DNA of 64,000 nucleotides. It comes from Oscillospiraceae bacterium. Its GTDB lineage: Bacteria; Bacillota; Clostridia; Saccharofermentanales; Saccharofermentanaceae. How positions within the stretch are numbered: the first letter of the stretch is position 1; each line of letters starts with the position of its first letter. This document shows, in pieces, positions 31,773 through 40,566 of this stretch. The DNA is taken from the NCBI GenBank assembly GCA_015069205.1, contig SVIZ01000008.1, positions 1 through 64,000 on the forward strand, read 5' to 3'. Below the pieces are notes generated by a model. It was given only the letters and a program-made list of their open reading frames with translations. It was not told the DNA's origin and did no database searches. The position numbers were made by a program, and so were the translations under genes.

Positions 31773-34433
31773 ATGGAATTTGAAATAAATAAAGATATAT
31801 CAAAATATCGATCAACCATAAAGGGCTATACGCCTAGAGGTATTATTTGTACCAGCTTGATAATTGGCATATGCTTATGCATTACTATCGGGTTATATAA
31901 TTACCTTACCATGGCTGGGCAAATAGTACTCATATTTATTTGTTGCTTGCCGGTAGCGTTGTTTTATCTTCATGAAGTGCCGTTATATTCGCTTCCAACT
32001 GAAAAGATAATCAGGATCATGATGATATACGCATTAAGTCCTAAAAAATCAAAGGTGGAAAATGTAGATATGTTAAACCCCAGAAGAAGAGACAACCCGT
32101 TTGTTTCTTTCCTAACAAAAAGAAAATTCAATGTGCCAAGAAGCATTCAGGATTTTATACCGTTAGATTGTTTCTATGAAGACGGTATGGCGAGATCTGG
32201 AAACAGGTATTCAGTTTTATATAGGTTTTCCGACGTCGATTTTTCGATCCTGTCGGACAGTGATAAAGAAGTCGTTATGAGTAAATATGAAGATATTATT
32301 TCTTCGTTTACTGACAAGGCAACATACAAGATTACTGTATCACAATACAATGTAAGCCAGGAGAGCATATATGAAAAGATGGCAATGCCGGAGTTTCCGT
32401 ACAACCAGCCGTTGGCAGACAGTATAAACGAGCAGTTGTTTGACACGATTGCCGTGAATGGCCAATCTGTAACTGGGCTCTATCTGACAGTTACCTGCTT
32501 TCAAAACTCCGAGGAAGAAGCAAAGAGTTATTTTGAGGTGTTAACCAACAACTTATATTCGAAGTTTTCTGAGATTGGTTCCATCTGTTCAAGGGTAAAT
32601 CTCAGAGACAGAATATCCTTATATCACTTTATTAATAATCAGAACAGCGACAGACAATTTGCTTTTAATACTATCCAAGATATAAAGGCATCTGATATCA
32701 AATTGTATTGTTGTCCCGAAATGTGGCATATTCATTACGATTACATTGATTTGGGCAGCTGTGTAATGAGATCATTCTACTTGCAAGAGGTTGGCTCCGG
32801 AATAAATGACAAGTATTATCGAAATATGCTTAATAATATTCCCGACTTGTCTTTTGCATCTATAGAAATGGATTGTCTTTCTAAACAAGACGCCCTGAAT
32901 CAGGTTAACAGGGCATTGACTAATTCAGAAAACAAACTGTCGAAATATCGCCAGTCAAAAACCAAGTCTGGCGATGTATCCTCATATGCTCCACCTGAAC
33001 TTGTTGCAGAAAGTCGAGCATGTAATAGTCTCTACCGCGACATAACGGACAGAGATCAGCGCTTATATATGACGACTATTTTGACTGTGATTACAGCACC
33101 CGACAAAGAAACGCTCGAAGAAAATACAAAAAAATTTTTTCGTAAAGCTCAAGAGAATAATGTGTTTTTTAACATTTTGTATCATCAACAGGTTCAGGGT
33201 TTGTTTTCTTGCCTTCCTTATGGTATTAGCAATCCTATAGAGGTGCGTCGTTTGATGAGCGCTGAAAGCATTGCAGCCTTCATTCCTTTGTCAGAACAGG
33301 TGGTTAGAAACTATAGTAAGAGAGCAATATGGGAAGGAAGAAACCCTATTACTAAAAAGGTTAATTCAATTAACCGAGATAACCTTCCTAATGGTAATGG
33401 AATGATTTTCGGTGATTCCGGATCCGGAAAATCTCTTCAAGCAAAAATGTCCATCTGTCAGCATCGTATAAAGGAACCTGAAGCTGAGTATATTATCATA
33501 GATCCCAAGGGCGAGTATTCTGTTTTAGCAGAAGCACTGGGTGGAATTACCATTGATATATCGGTATCTTCATCCGATCATATTAATCTGATGGAAATAT
33601 CTGAAGGCTATGGAACGAGAGAAGGCTTATCAGCTATAAAGCAAAAAGTGTCTTTTGTTCAGTCTGTTGTCAGGTCAATGTGTGCCGGGGAGATTCCTAC
33701 TACCCAGCTCAATTCGGTAGTCGATCGATGCGCAACCAGGCTTTATAAGAAGTTCCTTAATCATCAAGCCGAGCAGCCGACTCTCAAAGACTTATATGAA
33801 GAGTTGTCTTCGGAGAAGAAAGATGAAGATGTTGCCAAGCAGTTAGCTACTGCGATAGAAACATATGCTATAGGTTCTCTGGATGTTTTCGCCCACCCGA
33901 CCAACATTGGTAAAGATAATGGCCTTATAATCTATGATATGCATAGACTTGAGGACAGTTTTAGAGATTTAGGGCTTATGGTTATGCTTGATCAGGTTGT
34001 TAACCGTGTAGCAAAAAACAGAGCCATGGGGCGCTATACATATGTGTATATTGACGAGCTTCATAAGTTCCTAAATACTCCGGCTGAGCCGATGCTCATG
34101 GATCTTTGGAAGATGGGCAGAGCGATGCATTGTTTTTCAACCGGTATAACGCAAAATATAGTAGAGGTATTGAATAACAATAATGGACAGTTAATTATGC
34201 ACAACTCTGAGTATCTTAAGATATTACAGTTAGACAGAATGGAAATAATAGAAGATTTGTCAAGAGTTGTATTTATTCCTCAGCAGCTTATTACATATAT
34301 AAAAGGAGCAGCTGTAGAGGATAAGAAAAAGCGAAGATCCACAGGTCTTATAAAGTATGGAAGCACTATAGTTCCATTTGAAAGCGAAATATCGCATGAC
34401 AGTTATCTTTATCAGTTCATCCATTCTGACTAA
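31773..34433 (+). CDS. virB4: PrgI-VirB4 fusion ATPase
   Basis: The product has 886 residues. An N-terminal PrgI-like part has two membrane helices (residues about 26-65). The VirB4 ATPase has Walker A GDSGSGKS near 547-554 and Walker B YVYIDELHKF near 757, with GRAMHCFSTGITQN as a later conserved motif. It drives assembly of the channel and substrate transfer. Stop-to-start spacing of 10 bases from the VirB6-like gene shows a single operon. There is no acidic Ile-ended tail. Confidence 0.93.
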   Translation: MEFEINKDISKYRSTIKGYTPRGIICTSLIIGICLCITIGLYNYLTMAGQIVLIFICCLPVALFYLHEVPLYSLPTEKIIRIMMIYALSPKKSKVENVDMLNPRRRDNPFVSFLTKRKFNVPRSIQDFIPLDCFYEDGMARSGNRYSVLYRFSDVDFSILSDSDKEVVMSKYEDIISSFTDKATYKITVSQYNVSQESIYEKMAMPEFPYNQPLADSINEQLFDTIAVNGQSVTGLYLTVTCFQNSEEEAKSYFEVLTNNLYSKFSEIGSICSRVNLRDRISLYHFINNQNSDRQFAFNTIQDIKASDIKLYCCPEMWHIHYDYIDLGSCVMRSFYLQEVGSGINDKYYRNMLNNIPDLSFASIEMDCLSKQDALNQVNRALTNSENKLSKYRQSKTKSGDVSSYAPPELVAESRACNSLYRDITDRDQRLYMTTILTVITAPDKETLEENTKKFFRKAQENNVFFNILYHQQVQGLFSCLPYGISNPIEVRRLMSAESIAAFIPLSEQVVRNYSKRAIWEGRNPITKKVNSINRDNLPNGNGMIFGDSGSGKSLQAKMSICQHRIKEPEAEYIIIDPKGEYSVLAEALGGITIDISVSSSDHINLMEISEGYGTREGLSAIKQKVSFVQSVVRSMCAGEIPTTQLNSVVDRCATRLYKKFLNHQAEQPTLKDLYEELSSEKKDEDVAKQLATAIETYAIGSLDVFAHPTNIGKDNGLIIYDMHRLEDSFRDLGLMVMLDQVVNRVAKNRAMGRYTYVYIDELHKFLNTPAEPMLMDLWKMGRAMHCFSTGITQNIVEVLNNNNGQLIMHNSEYLKILQLDRMEIIEDLSRVVFIPQQLITYIKGAAVEDKKKRRSTGLIKYGSTIVPFESEISHDSYLYQFIHSD

Positions 34434-34469
34434 AAGAAAATGCTTTTGAAACTGAAAGTACCTTTTTAG

Positions 34470-34513
34470 GCTGAAAGCGCCTTTCGGTATTACCGAAAGG
34501 CGTCATTGAACCC
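34470..34513 (+). ncRNA. ATT-loop covarying hairpin, copy C
   Basis: The stem CGCCTTTCGGT (34478-34488) pairs perfectly with ACCGAAAGGCG (34492-34502) around loop ATT. CTGAAAG precedes and TCATTGA follows. Compared with copy B, at least three stem positions change on both sides and keep pairing, which supports selection on RNA structure. A partial 5' half (CTGAAAGTACCTTT) lies just upstream at 34452. Confidence 0.65.
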
Positions 34514-34547
34514 CAAAAGGAACAGACGAATAAGCAAACTGACGATT

Positions 34548-34574
34548 GAGCACTCCTTCGGGGGTGCTCTTTTA
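34548..34574 (+). terminator. TTCG terminator-like hairpin before CHAP hydrolase gene
   Basis: GAGCACTCC and GGGGTGCTC pair around TTCG and are followed by TTTTA. The ATG at 34597 is only about 23 bases on. Same type as the hairpins at 556, 2915 and 7501. Confidence 0.7.
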
Positions 34575-34596
34575 TATTATCTGAAGGAGAAAAGTT

Positions 34597-36750
34597 ATGA
34601 AGATTAAGGATAGAGTAAAGGAAAACACACCTGATTATTTCTATGACTACGATAACAATAGTGATGTCTCCAGTAATATAATTCTGCGAAAACCGGATAA
34701 GACTGAGTTTCGAACCCTGTCAAGAACTGCTGTTACAACTGAAAAGGCTATTGAACTTCAAGAGAAAGTAAAGAATGATGAGTATGAACGAAACGCAAAG
34801 GTTTTCGCGGAAAACAGACTAACCAAAGAAAAATCTGCGAAAAGAAAAAAGGAAGATAGCATTGCTAATAATAAAAAGTTCAAGCATTCAGGATCAACAA
34901 ACAACATAGTAAGCTCCGGGAGTACTGCAAAAAATGCAGCTGTTGGATCTAAAGTAGCACAAAATATGATAGGCAAAGCTTCCTTGTGGCAATCCATAGC
35001 AGGGCTTGCTGATGCGACAACACCGGAAATTTTAAGAGCAAAAAATTATACAGTTCGCAAGAATACAGAGCGTCTCAGATATCTAAGCGAAGGACCGGCT
35101 GGTAACAATGAAAGCGAAGCCACTTCCAAGTTTGGCGGCATATTTACGCGCTTAGCCGGAAAAGCCGGTGAAGTATGGAGAAACGGTATTGTTGTTCTGT
35201 TTCACGTTAACGGTTGGGCGGGTTTTGCTGCGCTTATGCTCTCTTTTATATTCCTATTTGTAATAATCGGATCATTCATGATCTTCAGCACTGAACTTGG
35301 GTATAATAATCTTCCTGCCTGCGTATACAATTCGGGTTATAAATTAAGACAACTCATGACCAGTTATGAATATTATTGGGATTGTGTTAATACCGAGGCT
35401 TCCGCGTCTGCGGAAGAGGGGCTGGACTGTATTGTAATTCCCATAGAACTGCAAAGTGAAGGGAGAATATATTGTGGCGAAAACACTGACGGCAAAAACT
35501 TTATTAATTGGAGAGAAGTCTTAGTTGTTTATTGTGCATACATTAGAAGCAAAGGCTTTGATGTGATACCGGATTCCGAATTGCCGGATGTTCCCGTTGA
35601 TAAATCCGTTGTCAGCTCCTTATTCAGTGCTGATAACACGTCTCTATTTAACGAAGTGTTTTGGACGATGAACTGTGTTATGCCGGCAGGAAATGAATTA
35701 ACATATGACATCGATGCGGTTTCTGAGTTGACAAACGATAGATTAAAACACGTTAAGTTCAATATTTGTTATCATCCCTCATTGGATATAGTAGAAAAGA
35801 GACTAGGATTCGATCTGTTTCAAAAAAGTTTTGTTGATGAATTTCTAAGCGAGGAGTACGATCTCTTTTTTGATTCCTTAATTAGTACGAGGTATGTAAG
35901 TTCCAGTGATATAGTGGCAGAAACAGCTGCAGCTGAGATAGGAAATCACGGCTCAAAGTATTGTAGTTATTATAATACCAGCGGAGCTTGGTGCTGCTAT
36001 TTTGTAAATTGGGTCCTGGATAATACCGGAAACAGTAAGTTTATCGGTACCGGTGGTGTTACATCTTCTTTCGATATATGGAGAAATAATCCTTCGATAG
36101 CAACTATACATTATTGCGAAATGAAGGATCCCGATACAATTCCTGTCCAACCGGGTTGGCTGGTAATAATCGAACATGGTGACCATGATGATTATAGGGA
36201 TCACATTGGTATTGCGGAAAGTTATAATCCTGACACCCATGTCATTAGAACTGTAGAAGGAAATGCCGGCAGCGATTATGTGAAATACTGCTATCGAGAT
36301 CTCGATGACTGCAGCAACCTTGATCAATCACATGTGTATGCCTTGGTAGAACTTAAATATCCAAATTCTCAGGGCATATTACCTGATCGATATGATAATA
36401 ATTATACTGCTAATAGAGAGTACTCAGCTGTATATCCGTCAATTTGTGTCGCGGTCAATAAATACTTAGCAAATCACGAAAAGACATTGAAAACCTTGAG
36501 AGAATGCATGCTCTTACTTGCTTATCACGGAACCGCGGAATGGGACTTAACAGAGTTAAATGATTTGCAAAATACAAGCAATACACAAACGTTGGCAGCA
36601 TATATCAGGACATCTTGTGACAATAATAGTCTTCCGGATTCATACCTGCGCTGGCCTGATGAATATAATATTCTCCCGAGCTATTTGCCGGGCTTCAAGC
36701 ATTACTTCATAAAATATGCGGAATACTACAGTAAGCGTATAAAACTTTAG
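34597..36750 (+). CDS. CHAP-domain peptidoglycan hydrolase (VirB1-like)
   Basis: The product has 717 residues. Residues 1-195 are cytoplasmic, polar and basic. A membrane helix follows at about 205-232 (LMLSFIFLFVIIGSFMIFS). The extracellular part has a CHAP domain at about 440-590 with catalytic Cys in GAWCCYFVNWV, His in DHIGIAE and Asn in VEGNAGSD. Such enzymes open the cell wall for the conjugation channel. SD GAAGGAG. It ends in RIKL, without the acidic tail. It is the last T4SS gene before oriT. Confidence 0.87.
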   Translation: MKIKDRVKENTPDYFYDYDNNSDVSSNIILRKPDKTEFRTLSRTAVTTEKAIELQEKVKNDEYERNAKVFAENRLTKEKSAKRKKEDSIANNKKFKHSGSTNNIVSSGSTAKNAAVGSKVAQNMIGKASLWQSIAGLADATTPEILRAKNYTVRKNTERLRYLSEGPAGNNESEATSKFGGIFTRLAGKAGEVWRNGIVVLFHVNGWAGFAALMLSFIFLFVIIGSFMIFSTELGYNNLPACVYNSGYKLRQLMTSYEYYWDCVNTEASASAEEGLDCIVIPIELQSEGRIYCGENTDGKNFINWREVLVVYCAYIRSKGFDVIPDSELPDVPVDKSVVSSLFSADNTSLFNEVFWTMNCVMPAGNELTYDIDAVSELTNDRLKHVKFNICYHPSLDIVEKRLGFDLFQKSFVDEFLSEEYDLFFDSLISTRYVSSSDIVAETAAAEIGNHGSKYCSYYNTSGAWCCYFVNWVLDNTGNSKFIGTGGVTSSFDIWRNNPSIATIHYCEMKDPDTIPVQPGWLVIIEHGDHDDYRDHIGIAESYNPDTHVIRTVEGNAGSDYVKYCYRDLDDCSNLDQSHVYALVELKYPNSQGILPDRYDNNYTANREYSAVYPSICVAVNKYLANHEKTLKTLRECMLLLAYHGTAEWDLTELNDLQNTSNTQTLAAYIRTSCDNNSLPDSYLRWPDEYNILPSYLPGFKHYFIKYAEYYSKRIKL

Positions 36751-36756
36751 TCCTCA

Positions 36757-37015
36757 CAAACGTTGTGTCCGGGGTCTTAGGGGCTTTGCCCTTAACAAGA
36801 CGGGAATTTGTACGTACAAATTCCCCTGCTTGCTATGAACCTCGGACACCAAAAGGGCCGAGGTTCCCCGAAGGGAGCTCACACCAGGCGGCTACGGTGG
36901 CCGAGTGCTGCGGGCAAGGACAAATCAGTCAACCACAAGGGTTTGGCGCTCGCTGGCACATCGTCAAGCCGCTGGGATCGATGAATAATCCGGAGCTCAT
37001 AAGTTACCGGAAGGA
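36757..37015 (+). other. Candidate origin of transfer (oriT) region
   Basis: This 260-base gap is much richer in G and C than its surroundings. It holds a perfect 24-bp palindrome at 36802-36825 (GGGAATTTGTAC and its complement), a GGGGCTTTGCCC hairpin before it, a CCTCGG/CCGAGG pair around 36840-36865 and further short GC hairpins. It lies directly upstream of mobC and the relaxase gene, where oriT normally sits in MOBP systems. The nick site cannot be pinned down by eye. A 84-codon open frame here has atypical composition and no support. Confidence 0.65.
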
Positions 37016-37022
37016 GTAAAAA

Positions 37023-37397
37023 ATGAAGTCATTATCAAAAAACAAACGAATTTACGTAAGAATTACAGAAAAAGACTATAAACAACTTCAAGAGTTGATT
37101 AAAGATAGTGATATTCCGAGCATGAGCGCATATGTTATTTCTTGCATTCGCGAAAAAAAGATACCTGACACTGCCAGGAAAGAGCTGCGAGAGCTGCGAA
37201 ATCAGCTTTATAAGGTAGGAACCAATCTTAACCAAATAGCTCGACTGGCCAACACTGAAGGTATTTTCGTTAAAGATCTGGATCAGGTCCTGAAAGAAGT
37301 TAATGATACCGTTCATAAGATCAATGAATTGATATGGCAAATGGGGCGGCGTAGTTGGATACCACTGTATCCAGAGTTTTATGCCTGGAGAGATTGA
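37023..37397 (+). CDS. mobC: MobC-like relaxosome accessory protein
   Basis: The product has 124 residues. A ribbon-helix-helix-like N-terminus (KRIYVRITEKDYKQLQELI) is followed by the MobC signature ELRNQLYKVGTNLNQIARLAN. It binds oriT and helps the relaxase nick. SD GGAAGGAG fits ATG 37023. The last 20 residues (from about MGRRSWIPLYP) overlap the relaxase frame and probably arise from the deletion that removed the relaxase start, so the natural C-terminus may have been different. Confidence 0.85.
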   Translation: MKSLSKNKRIYVRITEKDYKQLQELIKDSDIPSMSAYVISCIREKKIPDTARKELRELRNQLYKVGTNLNQIARLANTEGIFVKDLDQVLKEVNDTVHKINELIWQMGRRSWIPLYPEFYAWRD

Positions 37398-38427
37398 TCC
37401 GGATCATGCTCATCTCATTGGATTAGAGACAGCTCAAAAAATATGGGGCGATTCCGGTTATCAGGTTGTAGTAGCAACACATATCGATCGCGAACACATT
37501 CATAATCATTTTATAATTAATTCTGTCAGTTTAAATGGCGAGAAGGATCCGTGTTGCTATCACAGGAAAATATCTGCTATATCTGATGACATAATTCATC
37601 AACACGGATTATCTATTATCACTGAACGAGGTATATCTCCGGCGACGCTTCCTCACTATTCCAGAAGACAATTAGCTGCTAAGTTGGATATAGATGAAGG
37701 CTTAGCTCTTTGTACTGATTTAAAAGAGTTCAGGAGATATATGTCTGACAGAGGTTATGTCCTTGATCTTTCCGAAAACAGGATGTATTGGACGATACAA
37801 CATAAGGATTGGCAGCGTCCTATGCGTTTGATCAGATTAGGAGATAATTACTCTAATGATCGGATACTCTATCGCCTTGAACATGAGAATATGATTATGC
37901 CAGATGAATACTCTCAACGAGAAATGTCTTCTTACCAGCTATATCTGTATGAGAATCGCTATAGCAGGATCCAAAAGAACTGGAAAAATACATATCAGTA
38001 TAAGTTCTTTATGTTTATGCTTAAGAATTTTGATATTAATCTTAATGATTATCAGACTCGCTCAGAACATATGACAAGGCAGCAAAAGAAGGACTATGAT
38101 CAGGTATGGAAGTCGCTAAGATCTGTTTCTGTACTTGCTGAGCTTGGAGTTAAGACTACGGAAGATGTAGTAGCGGCGTTCCTGAGTTTAGATCAAAAGA
38201 TTGCAACTTACGAAGAACAGCAACGGCAACTTCGAAACCAGCTCCGCTCCACAAATAGGAACCCGGACCTGTCAGATCTTGAGTCCGACCTTCGATATTC
38301 ACTTTCCGATGTTAATAAAACCTTGAAAGAATTGAGGGATAAGAAGAAGATTTTGGCGAGTATTACGGCGGAATCAATCTTGTCTGTTGAACCGACTCCT
38401 GAACCTGAAACAGAGCCCGAAAAGTAA
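37333..38427 (+). pseudogene. MOBP relaxase lacking its N-terminus
   Basis: The frame is open from 37333, with the first ATG at 37381. It reads GYHCIQSFMPGEIDPDHAH, then VVVATHIDREHIHNHFIINS, which are relaxase motif II and the three-His motif III. Family members carry about 70-80 more residues at the front, including the catalytic Tyr that nicks oriT; here the frame is closed by TGA at 37330 and MobC occupies the space. No ribosome binding site precedes ATG 37381. The C-terminus is acidic (TPEPETEPEK). It is most simply a deletion fusing the end of mobC to the relaxase interior; an assembly error is possible. Confidence 0.78.
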
Positions 38428-38480
38428 TTGGGACAAATTTGTCCCAATTGTCACTCCTGTGGTAATTTTATGAAAAATAA
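38426..38480 (+). promoter_or_regulatory. 24-bp palindrome plus GTGGTAATTTT motif
   Basis: 38426-38449 is a perfect 24-bp palindrome centred on GGGACAAATTTGTCCC, and 38430-38454 is an exact inverted copy of 406-430. It continues TCACTCCTGTGGTAATTTTATGAAAAATAA. It lies just past the relaxase stop, in the 270-base gap before the minus-strand module, where it may serve as a regulator site or terminator for both directions. Confidence 0.6.
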
Positions 38481-38559
38481 AAGTTAATTATAATTGATAA
38501 AATTGGCGAGACACTTGATGCTATTGGCTTTGAAACGACTGCACGATAAACGGTGACAT

Positions 38560-38610
38560 TCTCACCTGTGGTAATTTCGCGAAAAATAATTAGACAATTT
38601 TTGAAATGAA
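38560..38610 (+). repeat. Inverted copy of the right-end repeat
   Basis: This segment begins TCTCACCTGTGGTAATTTCG and ends TTTTTGAAATGAA. Its reverse complement matches 43671-43721 next to attR at most positions. The pairing of an internal site with the element end, in opposite orientation, suggests a protein-binding module used in recombination or replication. Confidence 0.6.
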
Positions 38611-38628
38611 ACGAAAAATGTATGATTT

Positions 38629-38660
38629 ACCCCCGGTGGTAATGCCGGGGGCTTTCTGTT
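38629..38660 (+). terminator. GC-rich hairpin at the convergent junction
   Basis: CCCCCGG (38630-38636) pairs with CCGGGGG (38645-38651), followed by CTTTCTGTTTT. It would end plus-strand transcription from the conjugation operon before the minus-strand genes. The loop carries another GGTGGTAAT. Confidence 0.6.
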
Positions 38661-38698
38661 TTACAGCATTGTTTGCTTGTTAAGCTTGGATGATAATA

Positions 38699-38947
38699 TC
38701 AGCTTGCATCTTTCCAATTGATATCAATTGTTTTGTGGTTTTTTACACAATCGGTTAGATACAAGTTGATTAGTGTCTGATAAGGAATCCCAGTTCTAAG
38801 AGCTTCAGCCTTGAAATAATCAATAACAGATGGGGATACTTTTATAGTCATTTGTTTTTTCAGTTCTTTAGCATAAGGATTCTTTATGGCCTTATCAAAA
38901 TCAAATTCCTTCTCTAAAAATTCATCTTTCTCATTTATATCGTTCAT
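38699..38947 (-). CDS. brnA: BrnA-like antitoxin
   Basis: The product has 82 residues and follows the toxin gene with a 4-base overlap. The C-terminal half KQMTIKVSPSVIDYFKAEAL then GIPYQTLINLYLTDCV is the ribbon-helix-helix DNA-binding part typical of BrnA. The N-terminus wraps the toxin. Toxin-first order and co-transcription match BrnTA systems. It probably stabilises the element in its host. Confidence 0.83.
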   Translation of the reverse strand: MNDINEKDEFLEKEFDFDKAIKNPYAKELKKQMTIKVSPSVIDYFKAEALRTGIPYQTLINLYLTDCVKNHKTIDINWKDAS

Positions 38948-39231
38948 AAGTCTAAGCTCCTTTCGTAATTTTTCTGTTCAGTATTGGTAGCCTTTCTCGC
39001 AGATATGATTCTAATAACTGATTCTTCCCGAATACAATGGACTACCAGCAACAGATTGCCTTCGTCACTATAACCTAGGATTCTGAATCTATCCTCATTA
39101 TCAGAATGGCTTTCATCATATTCTAGCAGTGCATTTTCATCATAAAAAACGGTTTTAGATTCCTCAAACGATACACCATGATTCTTCTTGTTCAACGTGT
39201 TTTTGTTTTCATCCCAAGCAAATATGTACAT
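38944..39231 (-). CDS. brnT: BrnT-like ribonuclease toxin
   Basis: The product has 95 residues. FAWDENKNTLNKKNHGVSFEE and RIISARKATNTEQKNYE are the classical BrnT signatures of a RelE-fold RNase toxin. Normal length for the family. It is transcribed leftward from the gap at 39232-39305, where ATTACAATGTAATT forms an inverted repeat suitable for autorepression by BrnA-BrnT. Confidence 0.87.
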   Translation of the reverse strand: MYIFAWDENKNTLNKKNHGVSFEESKTVFYDENALLEYDESHSDNEDRFRILGYSDEGNLLLVVHCIREESVIRIISARKATNTEQKNYERSLDL

Positions 39232-39305
39232 GATGTCTTTCCTCTTTGCGTGATTACAATGTAATTATATCATGTTTACCAAATGAAGCCAATTGACACT
39301 TGATT

Positions 39306-39530
39306 TCATCCTTCAATAAGTTCAAGATCCTCTCTGGGAATCCGGGATATGATCGCGTACATTCCGCAACAAGGACACTTCTCAGTCCTAATCTCGACGC
39401 CGTAATGAGCGGAAACAATGGTACAAACAGTGTCCGGTGTTATGACCATACCCGCACCATTCCTAATAGAATATACCGGCCTGCATTTCTTTCCAACAAG
39501 CTCATCTGCTTTGTGCTTTCGTGAAATCAT
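39306..39530 (-). CDS. Unknown small protein with CPCC motif
   Basis: The product has 74 residues. AAGGGAG 6 bases before ATG 39530 makes this start better than the upstream ATG at 39548, which overlaps the previous gene. The sequence includes GKKCRPVYSIRNGAGMVITP and TEKCPCCGMYA, suggesting a small SH3-like barrel with a metal-binding cysteine pair. It lies downstream of the DUF2786 gene in the same operon. Confidence 0.65.
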   Translation of the reverse strand: MISRKHKADELVGKKCRPVYSIRNGAGMVITPDTVCTIVSAHYGVEIRTEKCPCCGMYAIISRIPREDLELIEG

Positions 39531-39541
39531 GTATTTCTCCC

Positions 39542-40087
39542 TTAACATTTTTGTGTTTTATCGGGAAGTTGCGCTGTAAGTGATTTATCTTGCATACCTT
39601 GCATCATTTGCATCATGCGCAGCATTTCTTCCTGTGAAAGAGTAGTTTGGCTTACTTCCTTTGGAGCAGGATTGAAAATGGCATGTTTCTGGATGAAGCA
39701 GGCGAATAGGAACTCCTGTTCTTCCTTCCACAGATCTCTATAGAAATCATATTCAATTCCGATCTGGATTGCCTGTGCCTTAGTGCAAGTGATGCCGTAG
39801 GTTGTCCTACTGCCTTTGCCGTACCGGTACACATATGTCTTTGACGCGAAGTCTGGCACAATCTTGTAAAACAACTGACGAAGAAGAGCTTTTTCAAACT
39901 CCGTTTTGTAATGAAAGTCGTGTTCTTCTTCGAGATTATCGTTCAGGTCAGCTTCTTCTAAGCCATACTTTGCCATTAACAGAGCCAGCTTTTGTGCAGC
40001 TGCATCTTTTTCGCCACCGACACCACGCTCGGCCAGAGCCCGTAATTTAAGCATGAGCTCTTTGTTTCTATTGCGGTCAACTGTCAT
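39542..40087 (-). CDS. DUF2786-type protein
   Basis: The product has 181 residues. The N-terminus LMLKLRALAERGVGGEKDAA then LLMAKYGLEEADL matches the DUF2786 domain (helical, seen on plasmid and phage proteins). A central region has a positively charged strand (KTYVYRYGKGSRTTYGI). It overlaps the ParB remnant by 4 bases. Function unknown; its place next to parAB suggests element maintenance. Confidence 0.68.
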   Translation of the reverse strand: MTVDRNRNKELMLKLRALAERGVGGEKDAAAQKLALLMAKYGLEEADLNDNLEEEHDFHYKTEFEKALLRQLFYKIVPDFASKTYVYRYGKGSRTTYGITCTKAQAIQIGIEYDFYRDLWKEEQEFLFACFIQKHAIFNPAPKEVSQTTLSQEEMLRMMQMMQGMQDKSLTAQLPDKTQKC

Positions 40088-40566
40088 ACTTCTTTATTGT
40101 GTTCCTGGTAAAACGAGATAGCTTTCATAACATATTCCTTAGATGCAGCCGGTGACTTCTTAATATCGTCCGGTAACATAGCTTTTATGTCTTTGGTCAG
40201 ATGTAATTTTGCAGCTCTGGGAGTATGTGATAATTCTGCATCTACAAAAGACGGAGTAATATTCAAACCTTTATCCTCTACGCGATTGCGAATTCTTTTA
40301 GCCTGAGCCGCATCAATTGATGTATCCGGATCGTAATAATCACTGTTTTCGTCAAATTTAGTCTCGTAAACAGTTTTCTGATCTTCAGGTGATAAATAGG
40401 ATAATTCGACAGCAGGAACAATCTTGATCGTTTTATCGTCGACTAGGTCAAGTAACTGCGGAATCAAATTTGTGAGGCGAACATAATTCTTTATTGAGGA
40501 CGTTCCTTCCCCAATCAGAGAAGATAAAGTTTCTATAGCTCTTCCATCGGCTTCGTCTTCGTCAAT
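40084..40566 (-). pseudogene. parB: ParB remnant missing its N-terminal half
   Basis: The open frame encodes ETLSSLIGEGTSSIKNYVRL, then TNLIPQLLDLVDD and VPAVELSYLSPEDQ, the part of ParB just after the CTPase domain, with the HTH end and the following helices. The CTP-binding motifs and N-terminus, about 120-150 residues, are absent, and the frame closes by TGA at 40567 inside parA. The first possible start is TTG 40467. As with mobC-relaxase, the deletion fuses the end of the upstream gene to the interior of the downstream one. A shortened but functional DNA-binding product cannot be excluded. Confidence 0.72.

Noticed and set aside
36765..37019. Open frame of 84 codons in the GC-rich gap before mobC
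   Set aside because: Composition and repeats fit oriT-like DNA. No ribosome binding site or protein-like pattern is visible.
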